The notes below the pieces were generated by a model, which saw only the letters and a list, made by a program, of their open reading frames with translations, was not told the DNA's origin and did no database searches. Shown piece after piece: positions 1-5,116 of a stretch of DNA of 5,116 bases; the stretch's first letter is position 1, and each line of letters opens with the position of its first letter. A program made the position numbers and the translations under genes. Source of the stretch: an uncultured bacterium (GTDB lineage: Bacteria; Bacillota_I; Bacilli_A; RF39; UBA660); assembly GCA_905215145.1 (NCBI GenBank), contig CAJMOW010000104.1:1-5116 (forward strand). Reading direction: 5' to 3'.

Positions 1-321
1 ATGTTTTTTTGTCATAATAATTATTGTTATTAATCCAGCTATTATACCACCATGAATAGCAAGTCCACCTTCCCAAACCTTAAATATATCTAATGGATTA
101 TTAATATATTGTTTATATTCAAATATTACATAGTATAATCTAGCACCAATTAATCCAAATATTATTGTATAGAAAAATAGGTCTTCTATAAATTTTTTAG
201 GAATATTTTTTTTATTTGCTTCTCTTAAAACTATCGTACAAGCAGTAAGTATACCTATTAGAATAAATATTGAATACCAATATATTGATATATTTCCGAT
301 TTTTAAAAATATTGGATTCAT
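1..321 (-). CDS. lgt: Prolipoprotein diacylglyceryl transferase Lgt, N-terminal 107 residues (3' end off the window)
   Basis: Lgt transfers a diacylglyceryl group from phosphatidylglycerol to the lipobox cysteine of prolipoproteins in the cytoplasmic membrane, the first step of lipoprotein maturation. The translation from the ATG at 321 stays open to base 1 and is recognisable throughout. The N-terminal IYWYS (residues 13-17) matches the LHWYG of E. coli Lgt, placing Tyr16 at the essential Tyr26. GARLYYVIF (59-67) is the conserved Gly-Arg block. VWEGGLAIHGG (82-92) is the family signature, with His90 at the position of E. coli His103. Hydrophobic stretches at about 12-32, 48-67 and 88-103 fit its membrane segments. 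Family members run to about 260-290 residues, so around 60% is missing at the left edge, including the catalytic Arg region. The start is one base after the upstream stop codon, with an SD inside the upstream gene, so the two are probably translationally coupled. Confidence 0.96.
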   Translation of the reverse strand, partial: MNPIFLKIGNISIYWYSIFILIGILTACTIVLREANKKNIPKKFIEDLFFYTIIFGLIGARLYYVIFEYKQYINNPLDIFKVWEGGLAIHGGIIAGLITIIIMTKKH

Positions 322-322
322 T

Positions 323-730
323 TTAATTTTCCTTTCTAAATAACCAATCTATTATTTGTGTTAATATAAACTTCATTATAGAAATAAATACTGCTATTAA
401 AAAAACTACTAAAATATTTCCAGGCAAGTTAAAGTGATTCCCCATTACAAATGCTACAAAATATAGTATTATTACATTTATACATGGATAAAATAATCCA
501 AGTGTTAAACCAGTTATTGGAAGTGTTAACCAAAAAAGAAGTGGTTTTACTGTTTTATTTAATAAATATATTAAAACTGAAGCAAGTAAACACCAAACAC
601 CAAAACAACTATTATCTATATAAATGCTTTTTTTAAAGATTATACAAGCACACATTAAGATAAATGAATAGCCAATAATTTGTAAAACCCACTTTATAAT
701 TTTTTTAATATTTATACGTTTACGTTTCAT
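323..730 (-). CDS. Small integral membrane protein, YvlD-like, PF04020 ("phage holin family 4") superfamily
   Basis: This 135-residue, very hydrophobic protein has a basic start (MKRKR) and about four membrane segments: roughly 12-33, 41-58, 64-96 (probably a paired or kinked segment) and 104-127. The stretch from Leu57 to Val92 is the family signature: an LNKTVKP segment, then LTLPITGLTLGLF, then a hydrophobic run containing Asn85. This resembles B. subtilis YvlD and the proteins grouped as PF04020. The family is annotated as phage holin-like, but its chromosomal members have no proven holin role and their function is unknown; nothing here suggests a prophage. Placement directly before lgt with a one-base gap, and downstream of uvrB, matches the Bacillota neighbourhood where yvlD sits near lgt and the uvr genes. 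All four Trp codons are TGG and the stop is TAA. Family assignment is fairly sure; function is not. Confidence 0.85.
   Translation of the reverse strand: MKRKRINIKKIIKWVLQIIGYSFILMCACIIFKKSIYIDNSCFGVWCLLASVLIYLLNKTVKPLLFWLTLPITGLTLGLFYPCINVIILYFVAFVMGNHFNLPGNILVVFLIAVFISIMKFILTQIIDWLFRKEN
330..337 (-). promoter_or_regulatory. Ribosome binding site of lgt, inside the end of the preceding gene
   Basis: On the minus strand AGAAAGGA lies 8 bases before the lgt ATG and overlaps the last Arg-Lys-Glu codons of the membrane-protein gene. This supports the lgt start at 321 and suggests coupled translation. Confidence 0.7.
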
Positions 731-737
731 AATTCAT

Positions 738-742
738 CTCCA
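738..742 (-). promoter_or_regulatory. Ribosome binding site of the YvlD-like gene
   Basis: TGGAG on the minus strand, followed by seven bases and the ATG at 730. It supports the start chosen for the membrane protein. Confidence 0.7.
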
Positions 743-747
743 TTTTA

Positions 748-758
748 ATTATAACATG
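748..758 (-). promoter_or_regulatory. Possible extended -10 promoter for the YvlD-like gene and lgt
   Basis: The 46-base gap after uvrB contains, on the minus strand, TG-T-TATAAT: a consensus -10 hexamer (753-748) with the extended TGn element. The hexamer 17 bases upstream is AATATA, a poor -35, which extended -10 promoters can tolerate. The predicted transcript would start near 741-742, almost on top of the SD, giving a leader of only about 14 bases. In DNA this AT-rich a chance match is possible. Read-through from uvrB is equally likely, as no terminator hairpin is visible in the gap. Confidence 0.4.
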
Positions 759-776
759 TATTTTATGAAATATATT

Positions 777-2726
777 CTAATTATTGCTTTTTAATTCAAA
801 TAAAGCATCTCTAAGTTCTGTTGCTCTTTCAAAGTCTAATTCTGACGCAGCCTTTTTCATTTCTTCTTCTAATTTTATCATTAATTTTTTTTCTTCTACT
901 TTTGTAAGTTTTTTTGTTTTAGCATTATCTGTTTTAACATTTGAAACTACATCTCTTATTTCTTTTATTATTGTTTTAGGTATTATATTGTGTTCCTCAT
1001 TGTATTTTATTTGAATTTCTCGTCTTCTTGCTGTTTCTTTGATTGCTATATCCATTGCTTCACTTATTGTATCTGCATACATTATAACATGTCCTTCACT
1101 GTTTCTTGCAGCTCTTCCTATTGTTTGAATTAAACTTCTTGAACTTCTTAAAAATCCTTGTTTATCTGCATCTAATATTGTAATTAAAGAAACTTCTGGT
1201 ATATCTAATCCTTCACGTAATAAGTTTATTCCCACAAGTACATCATATGTACCAATTCTTAAATCTCTTATTATTTTAAGTCTATCAAGTGTTTTAATTT
1301 CACTGTGTAAGTATGCCACTTTTATGTTTAGTTTCTTTAAATAATTTGTTAATTCTTCTGCCATTTTTATTGTTAATGTTGTTATAAGTGTTCTTTCATT
1401 TTTTTCTATTCTTATATATATTTGTTCTACAATATCATCTATTTGATTTTTTGTTGGTTTTACTTCTATTGTAGGATCTAATAATCCAGTTGGTCTTATA
1501 ATTTGTTCTATTATTCTATTATTTGATTTTTCTATTTCATAATCATTTGGAGTTGCAGATACATATATAACTTTATCTATTTTTGCTTCAAATTCATTGA
1601 ATTTTAATGGTCTATTATCTAATGCACTTGGTAATCTAAATCCATAATCAACTAATACTTGTTTTCTTGCTTGATCCCCATTAAACATTCCTCTAATTTG
1701 TGGAATAGTAACATGTGATTCATCTATAACAAGTAGATAATCTTTTCCAAAAAAATCCATTAGTGTTGTTGGGGTTGCACCAGCTGGTTTTAAAGCTAAG
1801 TGTCTTGAATAATTTTCTACTCCTCTACAAAAACCTGTTTCTGATAATAACTCCATATCATAATTTGTTCTTTCCATTAATCTTTGATATTCCAAATATT
1901 TATTTTCTTTTTTAAAATATTCTAATCTATCATTTAGTTCTAATTGTATGTTCTTAATTGCTTTTTGTAAGATTTCATTACTTGTTACAAAGTGACTTGC
2001 TGGAAATATTGTTACTGTTTTTTTAACGTTAAGAATGGTTCCTGTTACTGTATCAAATTCGCAAATTCTTTCTATTTCATCGCCAAAAAATTCTATCCTA
2101 ATTCCTTTATTATGAAAGCTTATAGGTATTATTTCTACAATATCTCCTCTTACTCTAAAAGTACCCCTTTTAAAATCTATATTATTGCGTTCATATAACA
2201 TATTTACAAGTTTTTCTAATACTTCATCTCTTTCAATTGTTTGACCAGTCGAAACTATTAATAAATGGTTTTTATATTCATCAATTTCTCCTATACCATA
2301 AATACAAGATACTGAAGCAACAACTATTACATCTTTATTATTTAAAAGTGATGATGTCGCATAATGACGTAATTCATCTATTTCATCATTTATTGATGCA
2401 TCTTTATCAATATATGTATCTGTTTTAGCAACATATGCTTCTGGTTGATAATAATCATAATAAGAAACAAAATAGCATACGTGATTGTTAGGAAACAACT
2501 CTTTGAATTCTGCATATAATTGTCCTGCAAGTGTCTTATTGTGAGCCAAAACTAGAGTTGGTTTATTCACTTTTTCAATTACATTTGCAATCGTAAAAGT
2601 TTTTCCTGTTCCCGTTGCCCCTAGTAAAACCTGATGTTTTTCACCATTTTCAATTCCTTCAACTAATGAATTTATTGCCTCTGGTTGATCACCACTAGGC
2701 GTATATTTTGACTCTAATTTAAACAT
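777..2726 (-). CDS. uvrB: Excinuclease ABC subunit B, UvrB
   Basis: UvrB is the damage-verifying, helicase-fold ATPase of nucleotide excision repair. It is loaded by UvrA, inserts a beta-hairpin between the DNA strands, and recruits UvrC for incision in the cytoplasm. At 649 residues the protein is full length for the family (about 655-675). In order it shows PSGDQPEAI (10-18); Walker A GATGTGKT (36-43); the aromatic beta-hairpin beginning [10 protein letters not shown] (89-98); Walker B LLVIDESH (331-338); helicase motif V with [11 protein letters not shown] (501-511); motif [10 protein letters not shown] (534-541); and the C-terminal UVR domain (about 613-645) that contacts UvrC. All key residues are present. 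The ATG at 2726 is preceded by a perfect SD and begins where family members begin. The stop is TAG. It lies 72 bases after the FemABX gene with no terminator between. No canonical LexA/DinR operator is visible upstream, and uvrA is not its immediate downstream neighbour. Confidence 0.99.
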   Translation of the reverse strand: MFKLESKYTPSGDQPEAINSLVEGIENGEKHQVLLGATGTGKTFTIANVIEKVNKPTLVLAHNKTLAGQLYAEFKELFPNNHVCYFVSYYDYYQPEAYVAKTDTYIDKDASINDEIDELRHYATSSLLNNKDVIVVASVSCIYGIGEIDEYKNHLLIVSTGQTIERDEVLEKLVNMLYERNNIDFKRGTFRVRGDIVEIIPISFHNKGIRIEFFGDEIERICEFDTVTGTILNVKKTVTIFPASHFVTSNEILQKAIKNIQLELNDRLEYFKKENKYLEYQRLMERTNYDMELLSETGFCRGVENYSRHLALKPAGATPTTLMDFFGKDYLLVIDESHVTIPQIRGMFNGDQARKQVLVDYGFRLPSALDNRPLKFNEFEAKIDKVIYVSATPNDYEIEKSNNRIIEQIIRPTGLLDPTIEVKPTKNQIDDIVEQIYIRIEKNERTLITTLTIKMAEELTNYLKKLNIKVAYLHSEIKTLDRLKIIRDLRIGTYDVLVGINLLREGLDIPEVSLITILDADKQGFLRSSRSLIQTIGRAARNSEGHVIMYADTISEAMDIAIKETARRREIQIKYNEEHNIIPKTIIKEIRDVVSNVKTDNAKTKKLTKVEEKKLMIKLEEEMKKAASELDFERATELRDALFELKSNN

Positions 2727-2730
2727 AATG

Positions 2731-2738
2731 ACCTCCTT
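2731..2738 (-). promoter_or_regulatory. Consensus ribosome binding site of uvrB
   Basis: AAGGAGGT on the minus strand is a full match to the anti-SD sequence, with five bases between GGAGG and the ATG at 2726 (counting from the last G). It fixes the uvrB start. The rest of the 72-base gap (2739-2798) is AT-rich, and I see no convincing promoter, hairpin or LexA-type operator in it. Confidence 0.85.
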
Positions 2739-2798
2739 ATTACAATCAATATCAACTGCCGATTTAACTAAATATTTTCTAGTAATTTATTTTATAAA

Positions 2799-4028
2799 TT
2801 ATTTAATATTTTGTAATTTTACCTTTATAATTCTTATAAACTTCATTGGTTTTCTATATAATACAACTAACTTAGTAAATACAAAATATAAAAAAGGATT
2901 TAATATATATGTAAATTCTCCTATAAATTCAGTATATTCTGCTCCAAACTTTTTCTTAAATTCATGCAACCCTGCAACTGGTTTTGACGAATTAGGATTA
3001 CCTATAGTACCAAATTCATCAAAAATTTCCTTTCCAAAATCATGTGAAAGTTTTATTTGAAAATCAAATAACTTATAATTTGCATATGTATCCTTATAAT
3101 TTAAATCATTCGCACCATATAAATACCAACTTTTATTTCCATAATGAATATTAATGTAACTACTTACCGCTACCATTTTACTATCAGTACTTAATTTAGA
3201 AAAATGTTCTCTTTGAAGTTCTAATTTTTCACGTTTTTTTGTATCTTCACATACCTTAAGATCATTATCAATTACTTTTAAAATATTATCTATGTTCACA
3301 TACGCTATTAATAAACTTATTGCATCTATTTTTGAAAACAAATCATATAATTTTGGATAAAATCCATATTCATGCGAAAAAAAGCCTTGACGTTTTTCTG
3401 TTATTTTCATAAGACGAATAAATTCTTTTATTTCATTTTTTTCTGCTTCTTTTACTTCTACACCAAACTTATTTGCTATCTTTATCCAACGAATCACACT
3501 TTTACTATAATTTTTGCGAATAATATCTATATCTTTTGTTGTATCTAGACGAAATGTAAATCTTGGTTGCATGTTTTCAAAATACAAGTTTAATTTTTTT
3601 CGATGAAAACCTATTTTTTTTAAATAGTTAACAAGTTCATAATTATTATTACCATCATTTACTACATTTGCATTTTTATCTATTGTATGTAACTTTATAT
3701 CTGGATCTATCTTAAAAAAAATAGCTTTATTTTTTTTTGCGTATTCTTTTATTTTAAATGTGAAATTCTTCAATAACTCATAATTGTTATAATCAATAGT
3801 ATATCCTCTCGGAATATAGTAATAGCTATATCCTAAAGGAAGTTTTTTTTCTAAAATAAGAGCTGTGGCCACTAATTTTTCTTTTTCTTTTAATCCAACA
3901 TAATGAGGGATAAGGCCCCTGCTTTTAGATAATTCACCCCATTCATAAGATTTTAAAAAATGCGAATATGGATGAGTAATTACAAATTTAGTATATTCAT
4001 CTTCATTTATATTTTCTACAAATTTCAT
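2799..4028 (-). CDS. FemABX-family peptidoglycan bridge aminoacyltransferase (FemA/FemX/MurM-like)
   Basis: FemABX enzymes use aminoacyl-tRNA to add amino acids to the side chain of lipid II or its precursors on the cytoplasmic side, building the interpeptide bridge. The 409-residue length matches FemA/MurM (about 400-420). Recognisable blocks are HFLKSYEWGELSK (23-35); the end of the first GNAT-like lobe with YYYIPRGY (69-76) and FFKIDPDI (104-111); the start of the second lobe with NYSKSVIRWIKIA (173-185); YLYGAND (303-309); and a C-terminal core with NPNSSKPVAGLHEFKKKFG (344-362) followed by IGEF (369-372). A Lys/Glu-rich insertion at about 250-285 corresponds to the two-helix coiled-coil arm of FemA and looks fairly short. 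The last 37 residues are hydrophobic and basic, fitting membrane association. Which amino acid is added, and at which position, cannot be read from sequence. The ATG at 4028 has an AAGAGGT SD and its own strong promoter. Stop is TAA. It probably heads an operon with uvrB. Confidence 0.93.
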   Translation of the reverse strand: MKFVENINEDEYTKFVITHPYSHFLKSYEWGELSKSRGLIPHYVGLKEKEKLVATALILEKKLPLGYSYYYIPRGYTIDYNNYELLKNFTFKIKEYAKKNKAIFFKIDPDIKLHTIDKNANVVNDGNNNYELVNYLKKIGFHRKKLNLYFENMQPRFTFRLDTTKDIDIIRKNYSKSVIRWIKIANKFGVEVKEAEKNEIKEFIRLMKITEKRQGFFSHEYGFYPKLYDLFSKIDAISLLIAYVNIDNILKVIDNDLKVCEDTKKREKLELQREHFSKLSTDSKMVAVSSYINIHYGNKSWYLYGANDLNYKDTYANYKLFDFQIKLSHDFGKEIFDEFGTIGNPNSSKPVAGLHEFKKKFGAEYTEFIGEFTYILNPFLYFVFTKLVVLYRKPMKFIRIIKVKLQNIK

Positions 4029-4033
4029 TGCAT

Positions 4034-4040
4034 ACCTCTT
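4034..4040 (-). promoter_or_regulatory. Ribosome binding site of the FemABX gene
   Basis: AAGAGGT on the minus strand lies five bases before the ATG at 4028. The nearer ATG at 4033 is out of frame, only bases from the SD, and stops after two codons, so 4028 is the better start. Confidence 0.7.
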
Positions 4041-4060
4041 TTCTTGGATATCATATATTA

Positions 4061-4089
4061 AGTATAGTAAAAGTTATATTAAAAGTCAA
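4061..4089 (-). promoter_or_regulatory. Sigma-A type promoter of the FemABX-uvrB unit
   Basis: On the minus strand TTGACT (4089-4084) and TATACT (4066-4061) are separated by exactly 17 bases, each one mismatch from consensus. Transcription would begin with an A at about 4054, giving a leader of about 26 bases that contains the SD. The promoter sits just beyond the terminator of the preceding gene, as expected for the start of a new transcription unit. No operator-like inverted repeat is visible around it. Confidence 0.85.
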
Positions 4090-4129
4090 TTAAACAAATA
4101 AAATAAGGAAGCAATTACAATGCTTCCTT
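4090..4129 (-). terminator. Intrinsic terminator of the disordered-protein gene
   Basis: AAGGAAGCA (minus strand, 4129-4121) pairs perfectly with TGCTTCCTT (4113-4105) around a seven-base loop, giving a 9-bp stem. On the minus strand it is followed by a T-rich run, ATTTTATTTGTTTA (4104-4091). It begins 12 bases after the stop codon at 4142. The plus-strand flank is less T-rich and no plus-strand gene approaches it, so it acts on the minus strand. Confidence 0.88.
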
Positions 4130-4141
4130 TAATTACATATT

Positions 4142-5107
4142 TTATTTTTCTATTCTAAAAATTACTTGATACATATCACCTAAATCAAAATCATCATGTT
4201 CTTGTTTATATCCTAATGATTCTAATTTTGTTGCACATTCTCGTATTGCTGCAATTGCTGTTTCAAAACTTGAAGTTTGTGAAATAGTTGGTGGTACCAT
4301 TGTTGTTTGAGTTTCTACAGGTGTCGCCATAGTAGAAGCTGGTTGAACTGGTATATCTATATTTTGTTGTATACTTTCTTGTGGTGTATTATTTATTGTA
4401 GATGTGAAATTATTTAAAGGTTCCACATTTTGATTAGTAATTGGAATCTCAGGTGTCTGTGGTTCTACTACAGATTGTTGAGTTTGTGGAGTTGGTTGAA
4501 ATAAATTGTCAAAATTAAATGGATTTTCATTATTTACAGGATTTACAGGTTGAGCTGGTTGTGGCGTTTCATCATGAGTCTCATCCTCTAATATATTAAA
4601 GAATTTTTTAGGTTGTAATGCATCTTCAGCTGGTTGAACAATGTCTGGTTGAGTAATTACATTATTAACTTCAGGTGTTTGTGGTAATACTGGTGATTCA
4701 GTAGTAGATTCCACTGATGTTTGTGGATTATATGATGATACTAATGAATTCATATCGACATTTTTAAATGGATTTACAGCATCAACAGGTTTAGCATCTT
4801 CTACTATTCTATCAACATTCATAAAACCAGGATTTGTTTGAGCACTAAAATCTATAGATTCTATTGGTTGTTCTGTAGCAGCAAATGGATTTTCATTCAT
4901 TACTGGTGCATTATTTATAACTGGTTCTGATGTCTGTGGTTGAGTTATATTATTAAATTCAACTGGTTGTGGTGATACTACTGGTGTCTCTTGAACTGGT
5001 GTTGGATTTGAAAATAAACTTTCAAATGATAATGGTGCTTCAACTGGTTGTGAATTAGTATTATATGTATCAGGCACTGGTTGGTCAAATGGTTTAAAAT
5101 TTGACAT
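4142..5107 (-). CDS. Pro/Gln/Asn-rich disordered protein with a short folded C-terminal tail, function unknown
   Basis: I cannot assign a function. Residues 1-280 are low complexity: 42 prolines, many Gln, Asn, Thr and Val, about 35 acidic but only 6 basic residues, and no Trp or Cys, which is typical of an intrinsically disordered region. Residues 281-321 contain no proline and look folded: a helix (FETAIAAIRECATKLESLGY, 281-300), an acidic turn (EHDDFDLGD) and a beta-like end (MYQVIFRIEK). The single Cys is 291. There is no signal peptide, lipobox or membrane segment, so it is probably cytoplasmic. Weak internal repeats include NENPF (71-75, 193-197) and VNPF (111-114), plus related FESLF..PTP and FDNLF..PTP blocks. 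The ATG at 5107 gives a plausible MSNFKPF start, but only nine bases lie upstream. These show no SD and no in-frame stop, so the true start could be outside the window. It has its own terminator and is not in the FemABX-uvrB unit. Confidence 0.8.
   Translation of the reverse strand: MSNFKPFDQPVPDTYNTNSQPVEAPLSFESLFSNPTPVQETPVVSPQPVEFNNITQPQTSEPVINNAPVMNENPFAATEQPIESIDFSAQTNPGFMNVDRIVEDAKPVDAVNPFKNVDMNSLVSSYNPQTSVESTTESPVLPQTPEVNNVITQPDIVQPAEDALQPKKFFNILEDETHDETPQPAQPVNPVNNENPFNFDNLFQPTPQTQQSVVEPQTPEIPITNQNVEPLNNFTSTINNTPQESIQQNIDIPVQPASTMATPVETQTTMVPPTISQTSSFETAIAAIRECATKLESLGYKQEHDDFDLGDMYQVIFRIEK
4517..4897. repeat. Short dispersed coding repeats encoding NENPF/NPF motifs
   Basis: The 15-base sequence AAATGGATTTTCATT (plus strand) occurs exactly at 4517-4531 and 4883-4897 and encodes NENPF on the minus strand both times. 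A shorter copy, AAATGGATTT, at 4766-4775 is part of VNPF. A separate 14-base repeat, TTCAACTGGTTGTG, lies at 4958-4971 and 5039-5052 and covers QPVE-type codons. These are dispersed low-complexity repeats within the gene and not a separate element. Confidence 0.6.
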
Positions 5108-5116
5108 TGTATTATT

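Noticed and set aside
323..730. Prophage holin, suggested by the PF04020 family name
   Set aside because: No endolysin, phage structural gene or attachment site is nearby; the YvlD-like lineage is chromosomal and sits in a conserved housekeeping neighbourhood.
784..1014. 76-codon plus-strand open frame opposite the UvrB C-terminus
   Set aside because: It is the Ser/Phe-rich complement of Lys/Glu-rich UVR-domain codons, with no ribosome binding site; a shadow of uvrB. The same applies to the other plus-strand frames at 451-636, 1992-2198 and 2237-2428.
2727..2798. Possible LexA/DinR operator or weak hairpin (CTAG...TTAG) before uvrB
   Set aside because: No GAAC-N4-GTTC type palindrome is present, and the AT-rich inverted repeat is imperfect with a short stem, so it is neither a convincing operator nor a terminator.
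2728..3060. 110-codon open frame on the plus strand over the end of the FemABX gene
   Set aside because: It lies antisense to the conserved C-terminal part of a clearly real gene, has no SD, and encodes a low-complexity AT-driven peptide.
4025..4033. Two-codon upstream frame ATG CAA TGA overlapping the FemABX start
   Set aside because: The SD ends only a base or so before this ATG, which is too close for initiation; it looks like chance.
4142..5107. Secreted or surface-anchored Pro-rich cell-wall protein
   Set aside because: The N-terminus (MSNFKPFDQP) is not a signal peptide and there is no membrane helix, lipobox or LPxTG-type sorting signal; an upstream start outside the window is the only caveat.

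Overview
The window is AT-rich (by eye roughly a quarter to 30% GC). All five protein genes lie on the minus strand, so transcription runs from right to left. Gram-positive style Shine-Dalgarno sites, a FemABX-type cell-wall enzyme, and UvrB next to a YvlD-like membrane protein and Lgt point to a low-GC Bacillota. The extreme AT bias and the Lys/Asn/Ile-rich proteins suggest an uncultured gut-type Bacilli or Clostridia lineage; that placement is inference. All nine tryptophans in the window are TGG and no reading frame is broken by TGA, so a Mycoplasma-type code is unlikely.

Layout in transcription order. (1) 5107-4142: a 321-residue protein that is almost entirely Pro/Gln/Asn/Thr-rich and acidic, ending in a compact proline-free 41-residue tail; its function is unknown. 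It is closed by an intrinsic terminator (4129-4090). (2) A textbook promoter (TTGACT-17 bp-TATACT, 4089-4061) starts a new unit with a FemABX-family aminoacyltransferase (4028-2799), which probably builds the peptidoglycan cross-bridge. (3) After 72 bp without a terminator comes uvrB (2726-777), the damage-verifying helicase of nucleotide excision repair. (4) After 46 bp comes a small four-helix membrane protein of the YvlD/PF04020 family (730-323); an extended -10 element in the gap may add a promoter. (5) One base later lgt begins (321 to the left edge), the prolipoprotein diacylglyceryl transferase, cut off after 107 residues.

Genes 2-5 are co-directional, closely spaced and lack visible internal terminators, so they probably form one operon mixing envelope functions (cross-bridge synthesis, lipoprotein maturation, a membrane protein) with DNA repair. 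The uvrB...yvlD-lgt order echoes a neighbourhood known in Bacillus and relatives, where uvrA and hprK also occur; both are missing from their expected positions here. The most open item is the disordered protein with its small folded tail. I see no mobile element, CRISPR array, RNA gene or prophage.
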